64,000 nt of DNA from JBFHIJ01 sp963678775 (GTDB lineage Bacteria > Bacteroidota > Ignavibacteria > Kapaibacteriales > UBA2268), in assembly GCA_963678775.2 (NCBI GenBank), contig CAXXGR010000002.1:124001-188000 (forward strand). The letters run 5' to 3'. The notes under the pieces are model-generated. The model made no database searches. It was given only the letters and a program-made list of their open reading frames with translations, and was not told the origin of the DNA. Position 1 is the stretch's first letter; each line of letters starts with the position of its first letter. Shown in pieces: positions 24,652 to 33,873 of the stretch. The translations under genes were made by a program, and so were the position numbers.

Positions 24652-26331
24652 CTACTTCTCTTCAGGAATTAGAACAACATCTTCCATGTCCCACCGCTTT
24701 TTGAGTGTTACTTTTTTGCTGACTAAATAAAATATTTCAGAGTATGAAAATGGGAATGCAGTGCCAAAATCATATTTGCCATTTGCATTCGAATCTAAAT
24801 ATGCCTCAAATGTATAATCGCCTTCATGTAAACCACTTATCGACCAAGTGCTATCCAAATTTACTTTGGTCTCATGCCTCTTGCCTTTTTTATCCAACAT
24901 TACGACAACCATATTACCTATATCAATTTTAGAATTTACCTTGCCGGAGCAAGTCACGTAGTTTCTCAAATCTTCTGTTTTATATCTTATTCGAATAATT
25001 GTATCCTGTGGACGTTTCCCGTTAACGCATTGAAATTTATTCAGATTAAACTCTACTACGTACCATTTATTGCCCAAGTAGTCTTTTTCAGGCAATAAGC
25101 GCAAAGTAGCCCCTCTATTTTCAATCCTAAAATCAACAGCAGTAGAATCTTCCATTTTTATAAATGTTATAGCAGAAGTATCTGTAATAGAAAAAGCATC
25201 ACTAAGCACCAATTCAGGATAACTTTGTATAGGTATGTTTTCAGTAGAGTCTTTGATATTAAATGAGCGTATCAATATGTCGTTTGTGTCGGGCAACTCA
25301 CTGGCTATTAGTCTGCAGGATGCAGAACTGTCCGGCATTTCATTTCCCGTAGAGTCCTTCAGCACCGTGCCGTTATTAGCATATAAATTCCATATAGAAT
25401 TAGTATCTATTGCGTTATCTATTCTTAAATACCATTTGGAAAAATCCCCATTAATAGAGAATACATCGGTTACACTCCGGGTTTCATTGTTATCATTTTT
25501 CACTATAAAAGACTGAGAAGAAATAGAAGCAGTATCTATGGATTCGTTAAATCTAACTGCAAACATCTTTTCGTGTATAGTTTCTGCATCCAACATAGCA
25601 GGTGGAGTAATGTCCGCCGCGTTGCCTATTTTCATATATGCAAACGGCACTATAGAGTCTCTGACTTCATAGTCAGCCGGAGCAGATGCAAACTTATCTA
25701 TACCTTCCGTATACCTATTATCGCTAAACTCATCAGACACTACAAAGAGTCTATATTTACCCGGTTTTAGCGCATTTAGTTTAAAGTTCCCGTTTGTACC
25801 AAGTTGAGTTCTATATTTGGGCTTTACCTGTCTGATATCTAAAGTGTCCTCGTCATAATCATTCAAGTTGTAAGCATAAATAAAGTTACCTTCCGGCTTA
25901 TCAGAAAACAATCTGCCAACTATCTTACCTGAATCAAGCACATCGCCGGTAGAAAACACAAGCGAAAATGCCTGCGATGGTTTATTACCGTAGTGGTCAG
26001 TATACCCTGTGCCCAGCTGAAATGAGTATGTTGTATTAGAATCCAGACCTTCGGAAAATTCTACCGTAAGCTCAGTGCCACTCCAGTCAAAAGCCATTTT
26101 AGCGGCAGGATTAATAAAGATACTTTCCTGCACATTAGCCTTCTTCATATACTCGCTAAACTCAAGTTCTATCTCATTGCCGTCAAAATTAGTCGTGCTC
26201 ATTGCCGGAGTAAATTTTTCTATGACAGGCGCTGCCACTATGCCCGGGCCGCCTGAAGGATCTTTTATATTGGCACAAGCAAAGACTAATAGAGCAGAAA
26301 CAACAATATATATGATATATTTTACATTCAT
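24652..26331 (-). CDS. Lipoprotein with N-terminal Big_5/Ig-like domain
   Basis: 559 residues. Signal sequence MNVKYIIYIVVSALLVFAC ends in a lipobox (VFAC), so the protein is lipid-anchored. It continues with ANIKDPSGGPG, then an SbsA/Big_5-type Ig-like domain (EKFTPAMSTTNFDGNEIELEFSEYM about residues 35-130), as in a large family of Bacteroidota surface lipoproteins. Later segments (FKLNALKPGKYRLFVVSDE, and YTFEAYLDSNANGKYDFG near the end) resemble carboxypeptidase-regulatory-like beta sandwiches. The role is unknown, probably structural in the envelope. Divergent from yihY across 89 bp. Confidence 0.82.
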   Translation of the reverse strand: MNVKYIIYIVVSALLVFACANIKDPSGGPGIVAAPVIEKFTPAMSTTNFDGNEIELEFSEYMKKANVQESIFINPAAKMAFDWSGTELTVEFSEGLDSNTTYSFQLGTGYTDHYGNKPSQAFSLVFSTGDVLDSGKIVGRLFSDKPEGNFIYAYNLNDYDEDTLDIRQVKPKYRTQLGTNGNFKLNALKPGKYRLFVVSDEFSDNRYTEGIDKFASAPADYEVRDSIVPFAYMKIGNAADITPPAMLDAETIHEKMFAVRFNESIDTASISSQSFIVKNDNNETRSVTDVFSINGDFSKWYLRIDNAIDTNSIWNLYANNGTVLKDSTGNEMPDSSASCRLIASELPDTNDILIRSFNIKDSTENIPIQSYPELVLSDAFSITDTSAITFIKMEDSTAVDFRIENRGATLRLLPEKDYLGNKWYVVEFNLNKFQCVNGKRPQDTIIRIRYKTEDLRNYVTCSGKVNSKIDIGNMVVVMLDKKGKRHETKVNLDSTWSISGLHEGDYTFEAYLDSNANGKYDFGTAFPFSYSEIFYLVSKKVTLKKRWDMEDVVLIPEEK

Positions 26332-26420
26332 ATAGCTAAAAAAAATATATTTTCTACTTCAAATTTCTTATTTTCAAATATACCAAAACAATATGTAAGT
26401 TTCAGTAAGCAAAAAAGATA

Positions 26421-27299
26421 ATGATAGATAAATTTTTAAAACAATATCCGAAATTATACAAAATCTACAATCTTGCAGATGAATTCATAGAAAGAGTGGA
26501 ATCACATCACTTATTTATGATTGCAAGTGGAATTGCCTTTAATATTCTACTCTACCTTATTCCTTTGTTTTTAGTAACGCTTTATATCGTCAATCTGTTT
26601 TTAGAGCCTTCTAATTTTCAGGCTACTCTCACAGGTCTTGTCCGAGAGTTGCTTCCACCTACCAAATCAACGGAAACAATACTTACAGAAGTGCTCAAAG
26701 AAGTTAATAGTATAATAGAATTTAGCTCAGTCTTTGGATATATTGGTTTTGGAGTTTTGCTTTGGATTTCTTCTACTTTGATAAGTTCACTTCGCACAGG
26801 TCTTAATGCAATTTTTGAAATTCCTTCTCCACGAGTTTATTTCTTTTATAGATTTAAAGACATTATCCTAACTATAATACTAACGGTCCTGATTTTATTA
26901 TATTCCTATGCCGTCCCGCTTATACTTTTTACTACAGAGCTTTTAGAAAAAAATATAAATAGCTTATCAGTATATATAGATTTAGAAATCTCGGGTTTCC
27001 TAATAGTTCTTATTCCAGTGGCAACAACTTTTCTACTGTTCTATTTTATCCTGCGATCGGTGCCCAACCAAAAGCTGCCAAGGAAAATGCGATTGCTAGC
27101 AACGGGCATTAGCGTATTTTCAATAGAGCTTGGCAGATATATTTTCGGATGGTACATAAGTAGCATAAGTAACTATAGTAGATTTTACGGAACTTATGCG
27201 ATAATAGTATCTATCGCTTTATGGATATATTATTCCTCACTCATTCTCTTGCTTTCAGCAGAGCTCAGCAGATTTGTGTTCAAAAACGAAGAGCTATAA
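26421..27299 (+). CDS. YihY/BrkB-family inner-membrane protein
   Basis: 292 residues with six predicted membrane helices. Family signs: an early MIASGIAFNILLYLIPLFL (normally A-x-A-L-x-Y-x-x-L-x-x-x-P), GYIGFGVLLWISSTLISSLRTGLNAIFEI, and YGTYAIIVSIALWIYYSSLILLLSAEL at the end. The family was once called ribonuclease BN in error; its function is still poorly defined. The gene stands at the left border of the Rhs-derived region: the next frame begins 28 bp after its stop. Confidence 0.88.
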   Translation: MIDKFLKQYPKLYKIYNLADEFIERVESHHLFMIASGIAFNILLYLIPLFLVTLYIVNLFLEPSNFQATLTGLVRELLPPTKSTETILTEVLKEVNSIIEFSSVFGYIGFGVLLWISSTLISSLRTGLNAIFEIPSPRVYFFYRFKDIILTIILTVLILLYSYAVPLILFTTELLEKNINSLSVYIDLEISGFLIVLIPVATTFLLFYFILRSVPNQKLPRKMRLLATGISVFSIELGRYIFGWYISSISNYSRFYGTYAIIVSIALWIYYSSLILLLSAELSRFVFKNEEL

Positions 27300-27327
27300 A
27301 AACAATGGGTTTCCCCGGTAAATAAAT

Positions 27328-27828
27328 ATGAGGCTAAAGGAGTCAATTCCAGATGATAGGGATAAAGTAGCGAATCATGAACCAACGTCAAGTAGTATTG
27401 CTTATGATCCCAATGCAACAATAATGTCTGTAGTGAATAACAATGAGGTCATTAATAATAACTCGGTTGCTGCACATGAATTAATTGGACATAGTTTTGA
27501 TATTGACCAGGGTAAAGTAGATATATCGACATATCCTCAGCATCCTTCAGCTGATAGACCAGTTCTTAAAGCTGAGGTCAATGGAATAGATGCCGAAAAT
27601 GTTATGCATTACAAGAATGGAGAATCCTTGAGAGGGTACTATACTTACCCAGGTGATATTCCATTAAATGATTTAACTGTACCTAATGAAGTAGTTAAAA
27701 AAGTTGATAATATGTTAAATGATAATAATACAGAGTCAAATGGGCAGCTTTTTATTCCTAAAAAGGATAATACAAGAAATAAAAAAAATATATATAACTA
27801 TCAAATAAATAAGGTATTAAAAAAATGA
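27328..27828 (+). CDS. Orphan Rhs-type effector fragment, M91-like metallopeptidase (putative)
   Basis: 166 residues, hydrophilic, no signal peptide. The centre reads NNNSVAAHELIGHSFDIDQG. HELIGH resembles a zinc-peptidase helix, but has one residue more than HExxH. A later EVNGIDAENVMHYKNGESLR looks like the downstream glutamate and arginine block of peptidase M91-like domains found as C-terminal toxins of Rhs proteins. There is no Rhs core in front: a stop codon in frame at 27319 precedes the ATG. I read it as a displaced toxin tip. Its stop overlaps the ATG of the next gene (ATGA at 27825-27828). The enzyme activity is inference only. Confidence 0.5.
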   Translation: MRLKESIPDDRDKVANHEPTSSSIAYDPNATIMSVVNNNEVINNNSVAAHELIGHSFDIDQGKVDISTYPQHPSADRPVLKAEVNGIDAENVMHYKNGESLRGYYTYPGDIPLNDLTVPNEVVKKVDNMLNDNNTESNGQLFIPKKDNTRNKKNIYNYQINKVLKK

Positions 27829-28373
27829 AACTAGAACTCATATTACTGATAATTAGCTTTTTTGTATTTCTATCATGTTCAAGAGAGACTAGTTGGACTT
27901 TGATATATCATTCTGAAGAAACAAAAGTACAAGTTGATAATTTTCATAAGAATTCCATTGATTCCATTTATCCCATTGATCCTTGGGAAAAAGTTATAAT
28001 GATTATTAACAACTGTGAGAAGTTATATGTTTATATTATGACAATAATGGATTTAGATCAAATATTTGAAACTTTAAAATATAATCAAAAAAATAAATCT
28101 CTACAATCCAATGTAGCAATAAGGCTGCTAAGTAATAATATAGTAAGATTTGATTTATGTGGAAAAGATCAATATATTAAAAAAACTTTCATCACTCACA
28201 TGAGTAGTGAAATGTCTAAATATTTCATAATTAAAGACGATAGCATTGGATTAAAACAAAAATATGTATCAGATAGTTCATTTAAATATAAATATTTTCA
28301 AAATATATTATCGGGTGATATTGTAAGCTCAAACAATTATGCTGGAGAAATTGAAATAATAAAAAGAAAATAA
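27825..28373 (+). CDS. Small lipoprotein, putative immunity protein
   Basis: 182 residues. MKLELILLIISFFVFLSC gives a lipobox (VFLSC), so a lipid-anchored periplasmic protein is expected. The rest is charged, Lys/Asn/Ile-rich and matches no family I know. The ATG overlaps the stop of the M91-like fragment, the usual arrangement of toxin and immunity genes in Rhs loci. The immunity role is inferred from this position alone. Base composition is visibly more AT-rich than the flanking housekeeping genes. Confidence 0.55.
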   Translation: MKLELILLIISFFVFLSCSRETSWTLIYHSEETKVQVDNFHKNSIDSIYPIDPWEKVIMIINNCEKLYVYIMTIMDLDQIFETLKYNQKNKSLQSNVAIRLLSNNIVRFDLCGKDQYIKKTFITHMSSEMSKYFIIKDDSIGLKQKYVSDSSFKYKYFQNILSGDIVSSNNYAGEIEIIKRK

Positions 28374-28528
28374 ACATGTTTTGCTTTTTAAATTAGAAAG
28401 ATGAAGCATCTAACTATCTTGTTACTAAATAAGTGTTAGCAATTGTGTATATACATGGAATTAAGCTGGATTCACTGGTATGGCATCTCGACATAGCTCG
28501 ATAACCAAGTGATGATGAAATAGCCGGT

Positions 28529-29434
28529 GTGGGGAATAGTTTCAACTTTGGTGCAAGGCAGTATGATAGCAGGATAGCGAGGTGGTATAGACAGGATCCA
28601 AAATCTAAAAAAGGTCCTAATTGGTCAACATATAAAGCATTTATGTGCAACCCAATCAGATATAGTGATCCTGATGGACAATGGGAATGGGACGAGGTTG
28701 GAAATCTTACGGCTCAAAAAGGTGACCAAGCTTGGTCTCTTGCGAGCTTTCTCGGAACAAGTGTGAATAATTCGCTTAACATGTTAGCAAGATCTGGATA
28801 TCAAGTTAACGAAAAAGGTATTTTAAATTTGAAAGTTGGAGAAAAAATATATTCGCATAATTTATATATAGTAGAAAAAGATGTAAGTGGAGCTATTGTT
28901 GATGGTAACTTAGAAGCAGTTAATCATTATTTTAAAGGCAATGGTGAACCTGCAGATGTCGGAGACAATACTACAGATGATTTAATCTATTCTATGGAAT
29001 TTATTGGAATACACGAAAAAATAAAAGGAAAAGGAATAGAAGAAGAGACTGGGAACTTTGGTGTTAATTTAACAATGACAAGAACTAATGGATATCTTAG
29101 CTTGTATAGTTTTCACGCTGGTAGAACTAGGGTAGATTATCAACTTACTAATAGTAAACAAGTAGGACATGTTAAATATTCTTTATTCGGAAAAGATGGA
29201 TTCTGCGATCCTGATTATCCAGAAGAATACAAATATAAATTATTTAATTACTTATCTATGAAAATATTTGGTGCAAAATTTTTTCCTGAACCTGATGGCT
29301 ATGGTCCAATGTTTGAGTTCGAAGGTGGTACTCCCTACCACTACAAGAATAGAACAATAGAATACTTTTTTAAACCATCTAAACGTTATTTAAATTCTGT
29401 AAAAGAAAATAAAGAAGAAAAACAAGATGACTAA
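28529..29434 (+). CDS. Rhs C-terminal fragment: end of Rhs core plus toxin-like tail
   Basis: 301 residues from a GTG at 28529. The frame is already open from 28505 and reads DDEIAGVGNSFNFGARQYDSRIARWY across the GTG, so the true N-terminus is missing. The first ~55 residues are the conserved Rhs core end (GARQYDSRIARWY, then NPIRYSDPDGQWEWDE with the DPDG cleavage-site motif). The remaining ~245 residues are a unique tail (for example GHVKYSLFGKDGFCDP and YHYKNRTIEYFF) that I cannot name; in Rhs proteins this is the toxin. Its end overlaps the next ATG by 8 bp. Probably a displaced orphan cassette rather than an expressed full effector. Confidence 0.65.
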   Translation: MGNSFNFGARQYDSRIARWYRQDPKSKKGPNWSTYKAFMCNPIRYSDPDGQWEWDEVGNLTAQKGDQAWSLASFLGTSVNNSLNMLARSGYQVNEKGILNLKVGEKIYSHNLYIVEKDVSGAIVDGNLEAVNHYFKGNGEPADVGDNTTDDLIYSMEFIGIHEKIKGKGIEEETGNFGVNLTMTRTNGYLSLYSFHAGRTRVDYQLTNSKQVGHVKYSLFGKDGFCDPDYPEEYKYKLFNYLSMKIFGAKFFPEPDGYGPMFEFEGGTPYHYKNRTIEYFFKPSKRYLNSVKENKEEKQDD

Positions 29435-29975
29435 AATCACTATTAAATATCTTTTTTTTATCATACTATTTATAACGTCAGCGTATTGTTTTATTACCTC
29501 AGATTATCAACTGAGTTATCTGGGAGATAATATTTTACCTAACAGGTTCTATACATTAAATATACCTTATGGAATTAAAACATATTCAAATAACTCTTAC
29601 TTTAGAAATTTTTATCTATTGGACATAAATAATTTTCCTATAATAGGTGAGGGCTATAAATTTGGTAATTCAGATCTAGAAATTATTAAAATTAAGTCTT
29701 ATGGATATAATGATAGTGAAATATTAGTAAGGTATTGTGATAGTTTAAATATGATACGGTTCAAAGAGCTGTATTTTATAAATAGCAAAGAAATCAGTTT
29801 TAGAGAGCATGAGGTAAAAGATAGTATATCATTAAAAGAACTATATACATGGATTGATTTAGATGAAAAAGACACATCTGGACTGTATTTTGATCGATTC
29901 ATAAGTATGATATTTATATTTTTGTGTATTGTATACCTTGTGTTGAAAGTATGGTTTAAAGTGCGTAGGATTTGA
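29427..29975 (+). CDS. Small membrane protein, putative immunity to the Rhs tail
   Basis: 182 residues with one hydrophobic segment at each end (IKYLFFIILFITSAYCFI and FISMIFIFLCIVYLVLKVWF) and a ~115-residue soluble middle, so both ends would anchor in the inner membrane with the middle in the periplasm. No family recognised. It overlaps the Rhs-tail gene by 8 bp. Position and size are those of an immunity gene, and a membrane location would fit a toxin acting at the envelope. Role is inference. Confidence 0.55.
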   Translation: MTKITIKYLFFIILFITSAYCFITSDYQLSYLGDNILPNRFYTLNIPYGIKTYSNNSYFRNFYLLDINNFPIIGEGYKFGNSDLEIIKIKSYGYNDSEILVRYCDSLNMIRFKELYFINSKEISFREHEVKDSISLKELYTWIDLDEKDTSGLYFDRFISMIFIFLCIVYLVLKVWFKVRRI

Positions 29976-30055
29976 ACATAAATAACTATAATAATTTGCA
30001 AACAGTAGAAATTGTTGTATTGATATATTAATTATTGGAAAGATAGTTCTCAATA

Positions 30056-30362
30056 GATCATAAACAATACGAACTAACTGACCACCTTGGCAATGTGCGC
30101 TTAACATTTTCAGATTACAGGTTGAAAACAACTAGCTATAACAGCCCAAGATTAAATGTTCTTTCAAGAAAGGGGCTCGCCCCGTAAACTACTTCCCATT
30201 TGGTATGCTGATGCCGGATAAGTTCGTCAATGAAGAAGACTCTAAACCACGCTTCAAGGTCAATACCTCTCGACTAAGCTCGACAACAGTGAGCATAGCG
30301 AGCGATGTGCTGAGCCTGCCGAAGTATCGAAGCACAACTGCATGGAAAGTGAAGAGAAAATA
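30056..30362 (+). pseudogene. Decayed Rhs core remnant
   Basis: Translation of 30056-30184 gives DHKQYELTDHLGNVRLTFSD, then an in-frame stop at 30185. Two bases on, in another frame, NYFPFGMLMPDKF continues. TDHLGNVR and YFPFGM are signature phrases of Rhs/YD-repeat proteins just before the core end. The order with the intact core end at 28529 is inverted (this segment should lie upstream of it), so the locus has been shuffled. The 3' part (from about 30260) includes GC-rich CTCGAC/GCCGAAG filler unlike coding sequence. Confidence 0.75.
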
Positions 30363-30403
30363 AAATGTGACCCATAGATATATATATCCAAGAGTCACAT
30401 TTT
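30362..30403 (-). terminator. Hairpin terminator between the Rhs remnant and the PD40 gene
   Basis: A perfect 10-bp stem (AAAATGTGAC at 30362-30371 with 30394-30403) has a 22-nt loop. Both outer flanks are T-rich in the reading direction, so it may serve either strand. Confidence 0.5.
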
Positions 30404-30457
30404 TGTTTTAAAACTTAACTACAAAATCAAATAAAGAGCATTAGAATAATCTTCTTT

Positions 30458-31426
30458 TTATGGTTTGTTTATTTCTCTTAAATCAACCATATATAAATCG
30501 TACTGCCCCTCGCCACCATCTCTGTTGCTTGTAAATATAGCATATTCCCCTGTCGGAGAAATAACAAAAAATCTATCGTCTTTTTCAGAATTTATGGGCT
30601 CTCCAAGATTTACCGGCTCTGACCATTTATCGTTTTCAGCGTCGTAGACAGTATAATATAAATCATAAGCACCGTAACTTGGTTCTATATCGTTAGCTGT
30701 AAAAATCAACGTTTTCCCATCATCTAAGGCGCAGCAAGGTTCTTGATTGCCACTATCAGTTATATCTTTTATCAGTTTTGGAGCCTCCCAGATTTCACTT
30801 CCAAAATCATAGTCACAATACCAGATTGAGGAATATTTCTTAGGCTTATATTTTTGGGTTGGGACTTCGGGTCTATTACTGGCGAAGTAGAACCTTGACC
30901 CGTCAGGAACAAAAGTTGGCATAGATTCAGAATATTTAGAACTTAAGTTACTACTAAATAGTTCCGGAATTTTCCAGCCATAATCAGACCTTTCTGTAAT
31001 AAAAATATCATTCCCCCCATACCCCCTTCCGGAACTAGTTAAAACTATAAATAGTTTTGTATAGTCAGGACTAAAGCAAGTAGTACCTTCGTGTAGATAT
31101 GAATTTAGACCTCGCAGAGTAGAATTAGGTTTTGAAGTGTCATTTTCAATATGAATAGGTTCAGAAAATGTCAAATCCTCAGACACTACTAATTTCCATA
31201 TATCATGAGATGGAATGTCACTATCAATAAAAGGATATGAACCTTTTCTATTTGAGGTAAAATAGACTGTCCTTCCATCAAAGTCAATAGTAGGTGCGTA
31301 TTCAAATACGTCAGAATTTACCTTTTTACCAAGGTTAATCACCTCATATTTTTCTTTGAGAAATGGAACTTGGGAGAATAAACCGAGCGGAACACATAAC
31401 AATACAACAATGGCAATTAATTTCAT
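30458..31426 (-). CDS. Secreted PD40 (TolB-like) beta-propeller protein
   Basis: 322 residues from the ATG at 31426, with signal peptide MKLIAIVVLLCVPLGLFSQ; an ATG at 31444 would add six residues. Several PD40/WD40-like blades are clear: YAPTIDFDGRTVYFTSNRKG, SMPTFVPDGSRFYFASNRP, CCALDDGKTLIFTAND, FFVISPTGEYAIFTSNRDGGEGQYDLYMVDL. Such propellers often precede an OmpA domain in Bacteroidota and are linked to gliding or T9SS components, but no OmpA domain is present here. Probable periplasmic binding or scaffold protein. Monocistronic. Confidence 0.85.
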   Translation of the reverse strand: MKLIAIVVLLCVPLGLFSQVPFLKEKYEVINLGKKVNSDVFEYAPTIDFDGRTVYFTSNRKGSYPFIDSDIPSHDIWKLVVSEDLTFSEPIHIENDTSKPNSTLRGLNSYLHEGTTCFSPDYTKLFIVLTSSGRGYGGNDIFITERSDYGWKIPELFSSNLSSKYSESMPTFVPDGSRFYFASNRPEVPTQKYKPKKYSSIWYCDYDFGSEIWEAPKLIKDITDSGNQEPCCALDDGKTLIFTANDIEPSYGAYDLYYTVYDAENDKWSEPVNLGEPINSEKDDRFFVISPTGEYAIFTSNRDGGEGQYDLYMVDLREINKP

Positions 31427-31511
31427 TTTATTCTCAACAAACATAAGTTATACATTTGTTCAATTTACTTCATTTTTATGGATTGCAAATGTTATAACTC
31501 ACCTATGATAC

Positions 31512-31540
31512 AAAAAACGCAGAGTATTTGCCCTGCGTTT
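31512..31540 (-). terminator. Rho-independent terminator of the CheB-type gene
   Basis: On the minus strand an 8-bp stem (AAACGCAG / CTGCGTTT) is followed by TTTTTTG. It lies 28 bp past the stop codon. Confidence 0.75.
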
Positions 31541-31567
31541 ATAAATCAATATTTTGAGAGGTGTATT

Positions 31568-32602
31568 CTATTTGCCTGCTCTAACTTTCTTTAAAGCTGC
31601 TGAAATAGGGAATACTGTTTCAGAGACTGCTTTGCCTAACTGATCAAGGGGTACTAATCTGTGAGGCACACCTGACTCTACTACAGTAGTCGGCATAGAA
31701 GGTGCCACAGCGGTAGATGGGTCTTGTACGACTATAGTTCCCTTCACAGAAGCAATCTGGGAAGCACCCTGTGCACCATCTCTCCCGAGTCCTGTAAGCA
31801 CTACCCCTACGGTATATTTCCCAAAAGCAGTAGCGGCACTTCTAAAAAGAGCGTCCGCAGCAGGACGAACAAAGTTTTCTTTTGGTCCGTCATCTAATGT
31901 CATTCTGAAAGTTTCAGCTTCAATCCTTAAGTGTTTGTCGCCGGGAGCTATATATATATGACCTTTTTCAGCCTCTTGATTATTAGTAGCCAATCTGACT
32001 TTCAGAGAAGTTTCTTTTTGCAATCTCTGTGAGAATGTTTCCAACATCCAAGCCGGACCATGTTGCACAATAAAGAAAGCAGCATTAGTATTTGCTTCTA
32101 CTCCTTTAAACAATTCAATCAAAGTTGGAGGCCCGCCAGTAGACGTTCCAATCACCACACCTACGAATGGAGGCACAACATTGGTGTCTCTTGTTACAGT
32201 CGTATCGACTGGTTTTGGAGCATCCTGATATGTTTTTGCTAAACCATCTTGCAGCCTGGTAAGTAACTCCTGCACGTCTATTGGCTTAGCGATATAATCA
32301 TCTGCGCCTGACTCTAAGGCATAAGAGCGAGCACCCTCAGACACTAATGCAGTTATCATAATAATATATGGTAAGTGCTCCATCTTTTCACGCATTTGGC
32401 GGATAAGTTCTATACCATCCATTCTTGGCATCATCCAATCAGTCAAGACAGCATCAAACTTCTCTCTACCGAGGTGATCCATAGCTTCCTGTCCGTTATT
32501 TGCGACTACTACAGAGTAGTTAGCTTTCGACAAGATTCTTTTTAGAAGGATAGAATTGGTAAGCTCGTCTTCTACAATCAACAATTTGTACATCGCAGAC
32601 AT
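31568..32602 (-). CDS. cheB: Receiver plus CheB-type protein-glutamate methylesterase
   Basis: 344 residues. The N-terminal receiver (to about 120) has the phospho-acceptor in AVLTDWMMPRMDG. The C-terminal CheB methylesterase domain (from about 155) shows the catalytic serine in GTSTGGPP, histidine in FIVQHGPAWM and aspartate in TGLGRDGA. CheB demethylates glutamates on chemoreceptors and is activated by CheA phosphorylation. No cheA, cheR, cheW or receptor gene is in the window, so this may serve a distant chemosensory cluster. An ATG three codons later is an alternative start. Confidence 0.92.
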   Translation of the reverse strand: MSAMYKLLIVEDELTNSILLKRILSKANYSVVVANNGQEAMDHLGREKFDAVLTDWMMPRMDGIELIRQMREKMEHLPYIIMITALVSEGARSYALESGADDYIAKPIDVQELLTRLQDGLAKTYQDAPKPVDTTVTRDTNVVPPFVGVVIGTSTGGPPTLIELFKGVEANTNAAFFIVQHGPAWMLETFSQRLQKETSLKVRLATNNQEAEKGHIYIAPGDKHLRIEAETFRMTLDDGPKENFVRPAADALFRSAATAFGKYTVGVVLTGLGRDGAQGASQIASVKGTIVVQDPSTAVAPSMPTTVVESGVPHRLVPLDQLGKAVSETVFPISAALKKVRAGK

Positions 32603-32784
32603 AATCTATTTCACATTATTTAAAATATCGTAATAAATATAGTAAAAAAAACAATAAGTACAAGCAACTATTATAAGAAACGGCAAAATACTTAAAATAT
32701 TTAACTCTTTTCATTCCAATTCATAAAAAAGTTGCCCAGATAGAAAAGGGGTGTACTTACAATTTTCTGCTCTAATCGATATTT

Positions 32785-33873
32785 TTATCGTGATTTGATA
32801 CATGCTGACTGCACAGCTTGTGCAATTTTTCTCCCATCAGGAGTGCTTAATTGGGCATTGCCTTGATTTTTTGGATCTGATGTTATTGCAACAATAAGCT
32901 CTTCTTCAGGGAATACAAAAAACAGCTGCCTTCCGTTGCCGGACATAAAATATGTGCCATGCTCAGGATAGCTCCACCACAGGTAACCAAAGTGTTTATC
33001 ACCTGCTTTTACGACCGCGGAAACCATCTTTTCAATATATTCTTTATTGACAATCTGTGCATTACCCCATTTGCCCCCGTTCAAAGCTAATTGAGTAAAT
33101 TTTGCCATTTCTCTTGGAGTTGCAATTATCCCAAAGCTTCCAATAGTGTATCCGTCTTTATAGCGTCTCCATTCCCAATTTTGGAACCCAATTTTAGAGA
33201 ATAAGACCTCATCTGCCCATTCATCAAGTGGTTTTCCAACCTGATTCTGAATTACTGCGGCAAGAATCGTTGGGTCACTGTCTTTATATGTAAATTCTAA
33301 TCCTGGCGTACTTTCAAAATCTTTAGCCAAACTGTATTCTACGAAAGAATCTGGGTTTTCCTGTAATATCTGAGAGTCATCTCCACCCATACCATAATTT
33401 TTGAAATTCAAACCTGATTGCATGGTCAATAAATTTTCTATAGTAATATTAGCCTTATCGGGATATTTTTTTATCAAATCAGGCAAGTATTTGCTAATCG
33501 GATCATCTATCGATTCGATTATGCCTTTGTCTATTGCAATTCCTGCTAATATTCCTATTATCTGTTTTGTACATGACCAAAATGCTCTTGGAGTTGTCAA
33601 ATCAGAGTTGTTTTTAGTATAAGACTCGGCTACAATTTTTCCGGATTTGAATACAGAAAGACTCCTAACCATCCACAAATCTTCTCTGTTGTGAAAATCA
33701 TGGTAAATATTACTTAGCTTAGCTAAGTCAATACCGGCTTCTTCAGGAGTAGCTATTAGCCAGCCATCGTTCAGGTTTGTAGGATTAAAAGTGTGCAATT
33801 CCTGCTTCAAAGGGCCCTCTGTCATGCAGCTTTGCAACACAATTAAAGTTATTATAATAGCTAATATTTTCAT
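32785..33873 (-). CDS. Serine hydrolase, beta-lactamase (class C-like/AmpH) family lipoprotein
   Basis: 362 residues. Signal peptide with lipobox (MKILAIIITLIVLQSC). The serine motif S-x-x-K reads SCTKQIIG, and the second motif Y-x-N/S appears as YKDSD in LEFTYKDSDPTIL. Such proteins act as esterases or D-Ala peptidases, and few are true antibiotic resistance enzymes; I do not infer resistance. The start is immediately after the stop of the barrel protein gene (33874), the third gene of a tight operon. Confidence 0.85.
   Translation of the reverse strand: MKILAIIITLIVLQSCMTEGPLKQELHTFNPTNLNDGWLIATPEEAGIDLAKLSNIYHDFHNREDLWMVRSLSVFKSGKIVAESYTKNNSDLTTPRAFWSCTKQIIGILAGIAIDKGIIESIDDPISKYLPDLIKKYPDKANITIENLLTMQSGLNFKNYGMGGDDSQILQENPDSFVEYSLAKDFESTPGLEFTYKDSDPTILAAVIQNQVGKPLDEWADEVLFSKIGFQNWEWRRYKDGYTIGSFGIIATPREMAKFTQLALNGGKWGNAQIVNKEYIEKMVSAVVKAGDKHFGYLWWSYPEHGTYFMSGNGRQLFFVFPEEELIVAITSDPKNQGNAQLSTPDGRKIAQAVQSACIKSR

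Noticed and set aside
30290..30345. Possible structured RNA from a GC-rich CTCGAC...GCCGAAG stretch
   Set aside because: Looks like part of the decayed Rhs patch or a common filler repeat; no stable, conserved fold could be argued by eye.
32785..33873. Antibiotic resistance beta-lactamase
   Set aside because: Only the general S-x-x-K fold is visible in a lipoprotein of the AmpH/esterase type; resistance cannot be inferred.
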